A stretch of 64,000 bases of DNA. It comes from Bifidobacterium crudilactis. Lineage in GTDB: Bacteria > Actinomycetota > Actinomycetes > Actinomycetales > Bifidobacteriaceae. The notes beneath the pieces are model-generated. The model had not been told where the DNA came from. It saw only the letters and a list, made by a program, of their open reading frames with translations, and did not search any database. Below are positions 9,358-17,596 of the stretch, piece by piece (positions within the stretch are counted from its first letter, which is position 1; each line of letters begins with the position of its first letter). The position numbers and the translations under genes were made by a program. Where the stretch lies: positions 1,176,634-1,240,633 of the forward strand of contig NZ_JHAL01000002.1 of assembly GCF_000738005.1 (NCBI RefSeq). Reading direction: 5' to 3'.

Positions 9358-9378
9358 TTAACGAAGTTAATATATTAA
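9358..9378. promoter_or_regulatory. Overlapping palindromes before the ROK gene, candidate operator
   Basis: TTAACGAAGTTAA (9358-9370) and TTAATATATTAA (9367-9378) overlap by four bases in an AT-rich island 42-63 bp upstream of the ROK-family start. Their position fits an autoregulatory operator covering the promoter of the ROK-kinase-permease cassette. This is an inference from symmetry and location. Confidence 0.5.
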
Positions 9379-9420
9379 GAAAATATGTAATGGTTCATAA
9401 CCGACGACGAAGGAGTCATC

Positions 9421-10650
9421 GTGCACTCTGGTACATCAGGGATGCCCCAAGGGGGTGCCCATCAATCCCTGTCAGAACTCAATCGTTCCAGAGTCGTTGA
9501 ATATCTTCATCGCAACGGCGTCAGTTCCCGAGCTGAAATCGCCCATGCCCTGGGCCTTACGCCAGCCGCCATCACGAAAATCACCGCGAAACTCATCGAT
9601 CTCGGCATTATCAGCGAAACGGGCAATTTGGAAGGGCGGCTGAACAGGCGAGCCCTTGGTCTTACACTCAATCATTCGCAATACCGGGTCATAGGCGTCA
9701 AATTCGCACGCAGCTTGGTGCAGATAGGCGTATTCGACATCAGCGGCCTGCAACTGTCGCTTATTGATCTCCCCCCTGTCGTGGATTCCCAGATATTCGC
9801 CACCATCACCGACATCCGTCGTATCATCACGGAACTGATCCGCAAGGACCCGAACATCGTCGCCGTGGGAATGTCCGTCCCCGGGCCGTATCTACGTCAC
9901 GAAGGCCGTATCGCAGTGGTCACCTCGATGCCCGGCTGGACGGATATCTGCTATACCGATGAATTCAGCAACGCCTTCTCCGTCCCCACCTTCATCGAAC
10001 ACGACGCTCGTTCCGGCGCCCTGGCGGAAAGCCTGTTCGACCCCCGCATCTCATCCGACTGCATAGCGTACTATCTCGTCGGAGAAGGCGTCGGCCTGGG
10101 AGTCATGGACCATGAACGGCTCATCAACGGAGACAGGGGCGCCGCGACGGAAATCGGACACGTCAGCATCGACGTCAACGGCAGACATTGCAAATGCGGA
10201 AATGTCGGATGCCTGGAATGCTATTGCTCCGCAGTGGCAGTTCATCAAGAGCTCGTTGAGTCGGGGATACTGAACGATGCTCATCCCGACATCGCGACAA
10301 TGACGCATCGGGACGCATGCAAAGCACTGTTCTCAGCCTCGAAGCAAGGCGACGTTCGCGCCACCGGACTTCTCGAAAAGATTTCACGCTACGTTGGATA
10401 CGGCTGCGTCAATATCATCAATGCCTACAATCCACGACAGATCGTCATCGGCGACATCATGGCCCAGGCGGGCGATGTATTGCTCGACACCGTCAAAAAG
10501 GTGCTGCACGAGCGCATCGTCCCCGAAATACTGGAATCCACTGAAATCATGCTCTCGACGTTGACGAGCGACCCCACAATCACCGGAGCGGCAGCCGCTG
10601 CGGCCAACCAATTCCTGCGCCATCCGTCCCTATTCGCCAAAGCCACCTAG
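9421..10650 (+). CDS. ROK-family transcriptional regulator
   Basis: A 409-residue protein with an N-terminal winged helix-turn-helix (about residues 15-75, RAEIAHALGLTPAAITKI) followed by a ROK sugar-kinase-like domain. The ROK zinc site is intact in CKCGNVGCLECYC near residue 259, and the glycine-rich phosphate loop GEGVGLGV is present. Proteins of this type (NagC, Mlc, XylR) repress sugar genes and release DNA on binding a sugar or sugar phosphate. The start is a GTG with AAGGAG about 6 bp upstream. It heads a same-strand cassette with a PfkB kinase and an FHS permease, so it most likely controls those two. Overlapping palindromes at 9358-9378 are its candidate operator. Confidence 0.93.
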   Translation: MHSGTSGMPQGGAHQSLSELNRSRVVEYLHRNGVSSRAEIAHALGLTPAAITKITAKLIDLGIISETGNLEGRLNRRALGLTLNHSQYRVIGVKFARSLVQIGVFDISGLQLSLIDLPPVVDSQIFATITDIRRIITELIRKDPNIVAVGMSVPGPYLRHEGRIAVVTSMPGWTDICYTDEFSNAFSVPTFIEHDARSGALAESLFDPRISSDCIAYYLVGEGVGLGVMDHERLINGDRGAATEIGHVSIDVNGRHCKCGNVGCLECYCSAVAVHQELVESGILNDAHPDIATMTHRDACKALFSASKQGDVRATGLLEKISRYVGYGCVNIINAYNPRQIVIGDIMAQAGDVLLDTVKKVLHERIVPEILESTEIMLSTLTSDPTITGAAAAAANQFLRHPSLFAKAT

Positions 10651-10734
10651 CTCAGACGAATATGACGCGAAACGCGGCACGACTCTTAACCGAGCAACAG
10701 TGAAAGAAGTATCACCACAAGGGAAGGAAACACC

Positions 10735-11637
10735 ATGAACCAACCAATCGTACTCAGCCTCGGCGAGCTGCTTTGGGATATGCTGCCGGGAGGCAAGCGA
10801 GCAGGCGGCGCCCCGGCAAACTTCATCTACCATGCGATGAAGAACGGTTCGGATGGATACTCGATCAGTGCCATCGGCGAAGACGCCCTTGGTGATGAAC
10901 TGTCGAACGCCATCAATGATGCAGGCATCAAGTCCATCCTACAACGCAACGCATGGCCTACCAGCACCGTCGAGGTAGCACTGAAAAACGGTATCCCCGA
11001 GTACACCATCGTGCGCAACGTGGCGTGGGATCACATCGTGCTCACCCGCGAACTCATCGAAATGGTCGGCAAAGCCGATGCGGTCTGCTTCGGCACACTT
11101 GCCCTGCGCAGCCCGGAAACCCACGACACCATCATCGAACTGCTCAAGCACACCAAGCCGGGCGCGATGAAGTTCTTCGACATCAACCTCCGCGGCGATC
11201 ACTACTCGAAGGAACTCATCACCGAGCTCCTCTGGCAGGCGACCGTGCTCAAGCTCAACGACGCCGAACTGCTGCTGCTGCAGGATATGTTCGACATCCG
11301 CGGCACATCCGACGCCGATGCATGCCAGTGGTTCATCGATCATTTCGACCTTGAATACACCGTCCTCACCGCAGGCAGCGAATACAGCAGCATCTTCGGA
11401 CGCACCGGCGATTCATCCACGCTGTCCACTCCACACGTGAAGGTCGCCGATACCGTCGGCGCCGGAGACTCCTTCTCGGGAACCTTCACCAGCAACATTC
11501 TCCAGGGCGTGTCACTTCGCACCGCACATCGCGCGGCGGTCAACACCGCCGCCTATGTCTGCACGCAAAATGGCGCATGGCCTGACTATCCGGAGACCAT
11601 TCCGGATTACCTCGCACAGGCGGAAGCCGAAAACTAA
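10735..11637 (+). CDS. PfkB-family carbohydrate kinase, fructokinase-like
   Basis: A 300-residue ribokinase-like (PfkB) sugar kinase. The N-terminal GELLWDMLPGG and GGAPANF segments form the sugar site, and DTVGAGDSFSGTF near residue 244 is the PfkB signature with the catalytic Asp in GAGD. The N-terminal pattern resembles bacterial fructokinases more than ribokinases, so the likely reaction is ATP-dependent conversion of fructose to fructose 6-phosphate, which feeds directly into the bifid shunt. AAGGAA precedes the ATG. It lies 84 bp after the ROK regulator and 62 bp before a sugar permease. Substrate is inferred from family and context. Confidence 0.88.
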   Translation: MNQPIVLSLGELLWDMLPGGKRAGGAPANFIYHAMKNGSDGYSISAIGEDALGDELSNAINDAGIKSILQRNAWPTSTVEVALKNGIPEYTIVRNVAWDHIVLTRELIEMVGKADAVCFGTLALRSPETHDTIIELLKHTKPGAMKFFDINLRGDHYSKELITELLWQATVLKLNDAELLLLQDMFDIRGTSDADACQWFIDHFDLEYTVLTAGSEYSSIFGRTGDSSTLSTPHVKVADTVGAGDSFSGTFTSNILQGVSLRTAHRAAVNTAAYVCTQNGAWPDYPETIPDYLAQAEAEN

Positions 11638-11649
11638 GCAGTACAATCG

Positions 11650-11683
11650 CTGCCGCTTCCTGATGGGGATCAGAAAGCGGCAG
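11650..11683. other. Intercistronic hairpin between kinase and permease
   Basis: A 15-base stem with one mismatch (CTGCCGCTT as the lower part) and a GGGG loop begins 12 bp after the kinase stop. It is followed by the permease ribosome site rather than a T-run, so a processing or partial attenuation role is more likely than full termination. Confidence 0.5.
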
Positions 11684-11699
11684 TCGAGGGGGAAAAATT

Positions 11700-12944
11700 A
11701 TGTCAAACACAAGTTCTGGCCAAACCCGGTCGGGAATGAATATTCGAGCGCTTGCACCGGTTATGGTGTCGTTCTTCATCATGGGCTTCGTCGATCTGGT
11801 CGGCATCGCCGCGAACTATGTGAAGGACGATTTCTCACTGACCGATTCGCAGGCCAATCTCTTCACCAGCATGGTGTTCTTCTGGTTCCTCATCTTCTCG
11901 GTGCCCACCGGCCTGATGATGAACCGTATCGGCAGACGCCGCACCGTGCTCATCAGCATCATCATCACGTCGGCAGCGCTTATCGTCCCGGTCATCGGGT
12001 ATCTGCAGCCTTCCAAAGACGCTCGCTTCGTGCTGATGATCATCTCCTTCTGCCTGCTCGGCATCGGCAACACAGTGATGCAGGTTTCGCTTAATCCCCT
12101 GCTGAGCAATCTGGTCAGCAACGACAAGCTGGCAAGCACGCTGACTCTTGGACAGTTCGTCAAGGCCATCGCCTCCTTCATCGCGCCTCTTCTGGCAGGA
12201 TGGATGGCGGCCGCATTCGGCATGTGGTGGTTGCTTTACGTGATTTTCCTGGTTGTGGCCATCGTTGGGTACGTGCTACTCGCCGCGGACAAGATTGAAG
12301 AAGCGGCACCGGACAAGGGCAAAACCAGCATCACCCGCTGCTTCGCACTGCTGAAGGACCCCGTAGTGCTGCTGTGCTTCCTGGGCATCGTCAGCCATGT
12401 CGGCATCGATGTGGGCATCAACACCACCGCACCGAAGATTCTCATGGAACAGACCGGTCAGTCGCTGGCGACAGCGGGCGTGGCAACCAGTGTCTACTTC
12501 GTGTTCCGTACCATCGGATGCCTTACGGGCAGTGTCACTTTGCAGAGGCTCAGCAACAAGACAGCGCTTCGCATCTGCGCAGTGCTTATGGCGCTTTCCG
12601 TCGTATGCTTCACGGTGTTCATCACCGTCGCGCAGTCCCCTGTGTTCCTGTGCTACCTCGGCTTGGCTCTTGTGGGCTTCGGCAACTCCAACGTATTCTC
12701 GCTCTTCCTCACTCGCGCACTGCTGCATAAGCCAACGCGTCAGAACGAAATCTCCGGTCTGATGATGATGGGGCTTATCGGAGGAGCCATCTTCCCGCCG
12801 CTGATGGGGCTTGCCTCCGATGCAGTCGGCATGCAGACAGGTGCCATCGCGGTAATGTCAGTAGGCGTGATCTACGTATTGGTCATCGCCATCTTCCATA
12901 ACCTGATCGTCTCCAAGAACGAGAAGGTGAACCCGGCAGACTGA
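11700..12944 (+). CDS. MFS sugar permease, FHS (FucP-like) type
   Basis: A 414-residue integral membrane protein with about 12 hydrophobic helices. The loop after helix 2 (GLMMNRIGRRRTV) is the MFS motif A region, and helix 4 carries GNTVMQVSLNPLLS, a hallmark of the fucose/glucose/galactose (FHS) proton-symporter family. It would import a hexose by proton symport. The ribosome site is a GAGGGG about 10 bp before the ATG. Downstream of the fructokinase-like gene and the ROK regulator, fructose or a related hexose is the most economical guess. A long hairpin at 12970-13028 closes the cassette. Confidence 0.9.
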   Translation: MSNTSSGQTRSGMNIRALAPVMVSFFIMGFVDLVGIAANYVKDDFSLTDSQANLFTSMVFFWFLIFSVPTGLMMNRIGRRRTVLISIIITSAALIVPVIGYLQPSKDARFVLMIISFCLLGIGNTVMQVSLNPLLSNLVSNDKLASTLTLGQFVKAIASFIAPLLAGWMAAAFGMWWLLYVIFLVVAIVGYVLLAADKIEEAAPDKGKTSITRCFALLKDPVVLLCFLGIVSHVGIDVGINTTAPKILMEQTGQSLATAGVATSVYFVFRTIGCLTGSVTLQRLSNKTALRICAVLMALSVVCFTVFITVAQSPVFLCYLGLALVGFGNSNVFSLFLTRALLHKPTRQNEISGLMMMGLIGGAIFPPLMGLASDAVGMQTGAIAVMSVGVIYVLVIAIFHNLIVSKNEKVNPAD

Positions 12945-12969
12945 TCGACATCATTCTCGCTGAATCGTT

Positions 12970-13028
12970 GCGGCGGGTATTCACCAGTGCGGATCTCTCC
13001 AGGTCCCGTGCTGGTGAATACCCGCCGC
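12970..13028. terminator. Long hairpin after the sugar cassette
   Basis: Perfect 18-bp arms (GCGGCGGGTATTCACCAG and its complement) enclose a 23-base loop, starting 25 bp after the permease stop. No clear T-tract follows, so it is a strong but non-canonical terminator candidate or a stable 3' end. Confidence 0.6.
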
Positions 13029-13165
13029 ATCGTTTGTCGACTCGGTGAACCGCATCGTATATCAGCGTTGTCCGCAGGTATTCTGGGTTTCGGCGTTCCC
13101 GCAATACCGAATTTCGGGAATACTCCCGTAAAAACACTGTTGAAGATAGAGCTATTGCGATGTTG

Positions 13166-13171
13166 TACAAT
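13166..13171 (+). promoter_or_regulatory. Probable -10 box of ssrA
   Basis: TACAAT lies 43 bp before the mature tmRNA 5' end. A 7-bp hairpin (TTCGGTC, 3-base loop) at 13178-13194 follows and would be in the 5' precursor. No convincing -35 at 17 bp is seen, so the assignment is moderate. Confidence 0.45.
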
Positions 13172-13214
13172 AGGGTGTTCGGTCTCGGACCGAATGCGTT
13201 TGATAATTGAATAT

Positions 13215-13610
13215 GGGGCTGATCGGTTTCGACGGTGATCTGTTCGTCGCAGAGAAGCGTGCCGAGAACGCGGGGGTCCGCTCGTAAATGTCCTCCCGCA
13301 AACAACAAGTGCTAAATCTAACCGCACTGAGTTCGCTCTCGCTGCCTGAGCTTCGCGCCAGGAATAAACAGTGAGCAGTGGCTCCGTTCACTCTCTCTCG
13401 TCTTTGGGGAGAAGCTGAACGTCATTTAGAAGACTTGCTTGAATCACTGCGTCACAGGGTGATTCAGGGACTTTAACTGTGAATATGCCAGCCAATAGTT
13501 GTCTGCGACACCATTGGGGGCAGAATAATAGCCATACGGCCAGCAGACTACGCACGTAGAAGACTGGGAGTACGGTCACCGGACCCGGGTTCAATTCCCG
13601 GCAGCTCCAC
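13215..13610 (+). ncRNA. ssrA: Transfer-messenger RNA (tmRNA)
   Basis: The 5' end GGGGCTGATCGGTTTCGAC and 3' end GGGTTCAATTCCCGGCAGCTCCA pair as the tRNA-like domain: GGGGCTG with CAGCTCC forms the acceptor stem, and the T arm is complete. The tag reading frame at 13311-13349 (GCT to TGA) encodes AKSNRTEFALAA, with the hydrophobic C-terminus recognised by ClpXP-type proteases. tmRNA with SmpB rescues ribosomes stalled on broken messages and marks the product for destruction. The terminal CCA is only partly encoded. A strong terminator follows at 13618-13649. The tag is of the type known from bifidobacteria. Confidence 0.98.
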
Positions 13611-13617
13611 GAGTATG

Positions 13618-13649
13618 AAAAGGTCACTCCGCTTGGAGTGACCTTTTTT
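13618..13649 (+). terminator. Rho-independent terminator of ssrA
   Basis: A 13-bp stem (AAAGGTCACTCC pairing across a GCTT loop) ends in a run of T. It lies just after the tmRNA 3' end. Confidence 0.93.
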
Positions 13650-14135
13650 GCTAGTGGTTCCTCTTCACAACAGCATATGCACAATGCCTTTCTCGGAGAA
13701 AGCCAGCTAGCCGCTACACCGGTATTCCTAGCGAGCCGGGAATGCAACAACCACTAGCCCTCAAGCACCGCTGATAGATTCGATCATGCTCCCTTTCCAC
13801 CGAAACGCCTGACCCCGCTGGTAGTGATTGCAGGAAACATGCCTACCTCAAACGCTGCCTCGTAGACTCGCTGCAGACCATCATCATCTATGGCTCATCT
13901 GACGGCAGAAACAGGGAATGGCCTCGACGCTTCCACTCAAAGGATTACGGAAGCATAACCATCCCGCAAATCATGGCATTGAATACATCGGACAGTCAGA
14001 GCGTCACACTTTACTCTTGCGGCAGATTCATGGTCTCTATGAGGGAGCACCTGCTGAAAGATTCGGTCGGCAACTCCACTTCCCGCGCCGCGACGAGGGC
14101 ACGAGCCATCCACCGACAAGGCCTGCACATTGAGG
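13650..14135. other. Gene-poor stretch after ssrA with decayed coding fragments
   Basis: No intact gene is supported. A 9-bp inverted repeat (CTAGTGGTT at 13651-13659, complement at 13749-13757) begins directly after the ssrA terminator. On the minus strand two short frames look protein-like but broken: 13784-13894, with a segment read as VYEAAFEVGMFPAITTSG, and an ATG frame of 32 codons at 14011-14109 (ends SLIETMNLPQE). I do not recognise either. Together they suggest remnants of a former gene or mobile element at the edge of the accessory block. Confidence 0.4.
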
Positions 14136-14504
14136 TTATTGAATTCGGACGTTTTCCGGCGCTGCGGAGAGTGCAGGGGCTTCCTCCACGACCGCCGCTG
14201 TGCCGCTTGCCGTAATGACCAACAACATGATGTCGGAATTAATGAACTGAGAATAGCTGACTCTTGCCGCGAGTATTGCGTTCGCTGACAGGCCCCGCGC
14301 TTCCTCTGCGAGTTTTGCCAATGCCAGCTCCCGCCCCTTGGAGTATTCCTCGGAGTAAGTAGCTGATCTGCCGCCAAAGATGCCTTTGATGCCGCTCAGT
14401 GTGTCTTTGACAGCGTTCACGGCAATGACCTGCTCGGTAAAGATCGCACCTTTCACCTCGCTGATCGTCATTCCGGCGATCGTCTGGGTGGTCACTATAT
14501 GCAT
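14136..14504 (-). CDS. YbjQ/UPF0145 family protein
   Basis: A 122-residue protein of the YbjQ family (putative heavy-metal-binding domain). The pattern is easy to see: an N-terminal IVTTQTIAGMTI strand pair, GIFGGRSATYSEEYSKGRELAL in the middle, then SANAILAARVSYSQF and a C-terminal TASGTAAVVEE. Members form a pentameric ring; the biological role is unknown and the metal-binding label is tentative. GGAGG lies 9 bp before the ATG. It sits downstream of the RHS immunity-like genes on the same strand, but a gap of about 225 bp separates it, so it need not belong to that system. Confidence 0.88.
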   Translation of the reverse strand: MHIVTTQTIAGMTISEVKGAIFTEQVIAVNAVKDTLSGIKGIFGGRSATYSEEYSKGRELALAKLAEEARGLSANAILAARVSYSQFINSDIMLLVITASGTAAVVEEAPALSAAPENVRIQ

Positions 14505-14729
14505 GCTGGTCTTTCCTCCCGCTTCCCAAAACGTCTACCTGTGCAGCGAACAGCTGTGGGCTGACGATGTTCCACTGTCTTTTTCACAATATGGAATTCC
14601 TGCTTCTCGCAGAATGCACTGCTCACACGTTGTCAACCTCAACGGACGGCGACAGCGACGCACGGTCATGTGCCCTAGAGAATACCACAGTAACGACTTC
14701 CCGATACTCTCTCCCGTTATCTATAATTG

Positions 14730-15557
14730 TCAATGTTTGCGGAAGGGGTCCGGCGAACGGAACTGCGCCGGAGGAACAGGACAGTTCATCCCCCGAGCCT
14801 TCACCCACCCCGAACCCTTACCGGGCACACACCCACCACTCACAGCATCACGAGCCACACGCACACACATCGCCAACGGCACCGCCAACCCCACAGGAAA
14901 ATCAGTACCCTCCCACTCCATGCACCGCACTCTGATCGTCAACTCCCGTTTGAACCGGATACCGGTATCCGGCAGCCACCAACCACGAGAACAACCACGG
15001 GAACGCACCCGCACCACCCCTATCGGACCATCAGGCCTGAACACATTAAGCGTATAATTCGACCCACTGGAATCAACTGAGGCCCCCGTAAGCTTGATGT
15101 TGCTCTCCGTCACCTGGATCGAAGCGACGTCCACGATCGTGCCCGGGGTGAACACCGTCACCGCCGCCACGTCATCCCCGAGCCGCGACAACACCCCATC
15201 AACCGTCCCGGCATCCGGATCGACAACCTGCCCACACACCCCATGCTCATCCCAGAACCGCACCACCACACCCGCACCCAAAGGCAAGACACCATCCCAA
15301 CCTGCCGGCACCGACATCACGCCACGCACACTATGCACCACAAAGAACCGCTGCAACCGGCCACGACGCCTGTCAGCCTCGCTACCACGGACGGTCTCCC
15401 AACCATGCGTCACCAACAGAAAATCAATACGCCACACCTCAATCCACACCAACACCACAAGACCAATAAGCAAAACTGATACGCCTATCGGCACCCAAAC
15501 AGGATTATCACAAGGAGCACCCGTCCGACATGAACCACCAGGAGTAGGCAGCATCAT
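14730..15557 (-). CDS. Membrane protein, putative RHS-tip immunity protein (paralogue 2)
   Basis: A 275-residue protein with one N-terminal transmembrane helix (about residues 21-42, WVPIGVSVLLIGLVVLVWIE) and a globular C-terminal domain. It is clearly a paralogue of the product at 15755-16513: both share a GVGVVVRxW / GVCxxVVDP block, a TVFxxGxxxDVAxxQVTE block and a C-terminal PVPPxQxxxPDP ending. No known domain is recognised. AAGGG stands 5 bp before the ATG, and that ATG overlaps by 4 bp (ATGA) the stop of a frame encoding a toxin-tip remnant, the arrangement expected of a toxin-immunity pair. Function as an immunity protein is inferred from position and paralogy only. The stretch from 14505 to 14729 downstream has no visible gene. 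Confidence 0.6.
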   Translation of the reverse strand: MMLPTPGGSCRTGAPCDNPVWVPIGVSVLLIGLVVLVWIEVWRIDFLLVTHGWETVRGSEADRRRGRLQRFFVVHSVRGVMSVPAGWDGVLPLGAGVVVRFWDEHGVCGQVVDPDAGTVDGVLSRLGDDVAAVTVFTPGTIVDVASIQVTESNIKLTGASVDSSGSNYTLNVFRPDGPIGVVRVRSRGCSRGWWLPDTGIRFKRELTIRVRCMEWEGTDFPVGLAVPLAMCVRVARDAVSGGCVPGKGSGWVKARGMNCPVPPAQFRSPDPFRKH

Positions 15558-15710
15558 TTCACCCTTCCAATCAGCTCTTGATCTTTCAAACTCTTAACTA
15601 AACCGATCCAAGAGCCAACACCTGACCTTCCGGTACCAATAAAGTCAGTGGGTTTAGATCCTTTCCCGGTCGTCTGCCCCTCACCCTTTGTACAGTGCCC
15701 CATCATATCT
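15554..15710 (-). pseudogene. Remnant of an RHS toxin tip (C-terminal end only)
   Basis: On the minus strand an open frame of about 50 codons ends in TGA at 15554-15556. It contains TGKGSKPTDF followed by SGVGSWIGLVKSLKDQ, which aligns with the end of the orphan tip at 16523 (TGKDTDASM, then SGIGTWNGLANGLKDL). Upstream the homology fades and no RHS core is present. Its stop overlaps the start of the 275-residue immunity-like gene. I read it as the last part of a displaced, decayed toxin cassette. Confidence 0.6.
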
Positions 15711-15754
15711 TCCCAACGCAATCGCGGACTTGGGCGACGCTATGACAACCAGCG

Positions 15755-16513
15755 TCATGGCAACGGGTCCGGCGCATACAACTGGGTCGGTGGAACGGGA
15801 ATACGCGAAGAACGCGGTTTCACCCAATGCACGGCCCCGAACACATCACCGCCAGATGCTAAAACCTCAACCGCACGCACACCCTGATCCACCGAAACTG
15901 CCAAATCCACAGGAAACGTAATAAGCTGCCAACCCAAGGAACGAACCCTGATGGTCCGTCTCGCATCATATTTGGACGACGCCACCGACGACGCAAACCA
16001 CATCCCGGAACGACCCAACCACCACCGAGACCGGGCCTCACGCACCTGCACACCAACCACCACACCATCAGACGAAAAATACTCACCAGAAAAAGCCCAA
16101 GTCGAGTCACCTGAGCCAGGAATGCTGATGCCGTTCTCCGTGACTTGCAGCACCGCGACATCCAGAACCACACCACGAGCGAACACCGTGACCCCCTGAA
16201 CACCACCACCACGCAACCGCCCCACAATCCCCGCGACCTCATCACCACCAGGATCCACCACATCCCAACACACACCAGCATCACGCCAACAACGCACCAC
16301 CACACCCACACCCACAGGCACCACCACACGTTCGACAGGCGCAAACACCAACCCATCACCACAACACCACCTCGGCAACCTCACCCAATCACCACGACGC
16401 CGACTATGCACAAACAGCCACACCGCCCCCACAACCACCAACCCAAGAACCACACCAGCAACAGCATTCCCCCAAAACTGAGAATCACCACGCACCACAG
16501 CCTCAGCACCCAT
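15755..16513 (-). CDS. Membrane protein, putative immunity to the orphan RHS tip (paralogue 1)
   Basis: A 252-residue protein with one transmembrane helix near the N-terminus (about residues 14-35, WGNAVAGVVLGLVVVGAVWLF) and a Val/Gly-rich C-terminal domain with strong GTG codon bias. It is a paralogue of the gene at 14730-15557. The ATG at 16513 is preferred over the in-frame TTG three bases earlier, because AGGAG lies 6 bp upstream. It starts 9 bp after the stop of the orphan RHS tip (16523), so the two were probably cotranscribed as a toxin-immunity unit. No domain name can be given; the immunity role is inference. Confidence 0.6.
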   Translation of the reverse strand: MGAEAVVRGDSQFWGNAVAGVVLGLVVVGAVWLFVHSRRRGDWVRLPRWCCGDGLVFAPVERVVVPVGVGVVVRCWRDAGVCWDVVDPGGDEVAGIVGRLRGGGVQGVTVFARGVVLDVAVLQVTENGISIPGSGDSTWAFSGEYFSSDGVVVGVQVREARSRWWLGRSGMWFASSVASSKYDARRTIRVRSLGWQLITFPVDLAVSVDQGVRAVEVLASGGDVFGAVHWVKPRSSRIPVPPTQLYAPDPLP

Positions 16514-16522
16514 CAATCTCTC

Positions 16523-17404
16523 CTAGCGCAAATCTTTCAACCCGTTTGCCAACCCATTCCACGTGCCAATACCACTCTTTGTACTTGCCGTGAGCATTGA
16601 CGCATCAGTGTCCTTACCAGTCAGACGGTCCTTTACACCTTGCTGTGCGGCACCGTTTGCCATATCCGTCATGGTCGTCGCGCCACGGACGGCGATCTTA
16701 TTCATCACCGCGTCACTACGTGACATAGTTCCAGATAAAAAGTCTTTCGAAATCTGATCATCCGTTAATCCACGCACCCCGCTGCCGGAGATCCCATTCA
16801 ATCCACCACCAACAGCGCCAGCAGCCAGATTTTGCCAGATGTCGTCCAGCCAGGGTTTTCTATCGATATGATTATAGAACGCTCCTTGGGCACCGCTATT
16901 GACGGCACCATATACCGTTGAAGCTGCAAACCGAGTCAGATAAGCTTTACCCGCTGTCGTTCCTAATTGTTTGACAACCACCTTCGTCAGAGCAGACTCA
17001 CCACCGCCGCTGATGGTACCGATGGCAGCATCTACAGTGACTTTGGACCAGCTCACGTCGCCGTTTTCTGCTTTTTGCATCCCGATGGAAAAACCGCCAG
17101 AGACCAATGCACCTGAACCAGCCATCATTGCATACCCGAATACCCCACCAACACCAGTGCACATCAATGCTATACCACCCGCAACAGCAGCAACAACAAC
17201 AACAAAGTATTCCCAATGATTCGCCATCCAGTTGTCTGTGTCATTGTGCTTCTGCAGTTGTTCGTCGGTGAGGGGTTTGAGACCGAGCGGATCGCTGAAC
17301 ATCAGCGGATTGTTGGCCGCATACTCGTAAGGATTGGAAGCCCACACGCTGCCAGGCGAAACACACAACCAGATAATCTGACACAGAGGCATCAGTGGCC
17401 CCAC
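16523..17404 (-). pseudogene. Orphan RHS C-terminal tip (displaced toxin cassette)
   Basis: An open frame of 293 codons whose first part repeats the core/tip junction of the full RHS protein: WASNPYEYAANNPLMFSDPL and the following GLKPLTDEQLQ are identical in both. At the DNA level 17243-17353 matches 19156-19266 nearly perfectly (111 bp). After the junction the sequence differs completely: a hydrophobic stretch (VVVVAAVAGGIALM), a Gly/Ala-rich region, then SWSKVTVDAAIGTISGGGES and a soluble end. It has no N-terminal export region and no YD repeats, so it is silent unless recombined into the RHS gene. The tip is about 257 residues. A membrane immunity candidate starts 9 bp downstream. Toxin activity is not recognisable from motifs. 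Confidence 0.8.
17243..17353. repeat. 111-bp copy of the RHS core/tip junction (orphan copy)
   Basis: This segment is nearly identical to 19156-19266 within the RHS gene, in direct orientation and offset by 1913 bp. Homologous recombination between the two would replace the expressed tip and its immunity gene with the orphan cassette. Confidence 0.9.
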
Positions 17405-17596
17405 TCCGGCCGGTGAGGTTCACGGCCCGGAACCGCCCCATACGTACAGTTCTGCCACGACACGGACGTGAGAGCACAGGACCGATAACGCACCGAGAAC
17501 GAGAGCATGACCCGTAACTGCCTATGGGGTTCCAAAGGCCGCGCGCTACCGAGGATGTGTGCTCGTCGACGGCACCGTTGGCTCGTATGCCACCGG

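Noticed and set aside
10735..11637. Ribokinase as the identity of the PfkB kinase
   Set aside because: The N-terminal GELLWDMLPGG pattern and neighbours fit fructokinase better; ribokinase remains only a remote option.
13581..13610. ssrA 3' end as a duplicated attachment site
   Set aside because: I looked for a second copy of GGGTTCAATTCCCGG-like sequence up to the right edge of the accessory block and saw none.
13388..13750. 120-codon minus-strand frame
   Set aside because: It lies antisense to ssrA and its terminator; the sequence is fully explained by the tmRNA fold.
17354..17596. Possible RHS-core remnant upstream of the orphan tip
   Set aside because: None of the three minus-strand frames shows YD repeats or other RHS core sequence.
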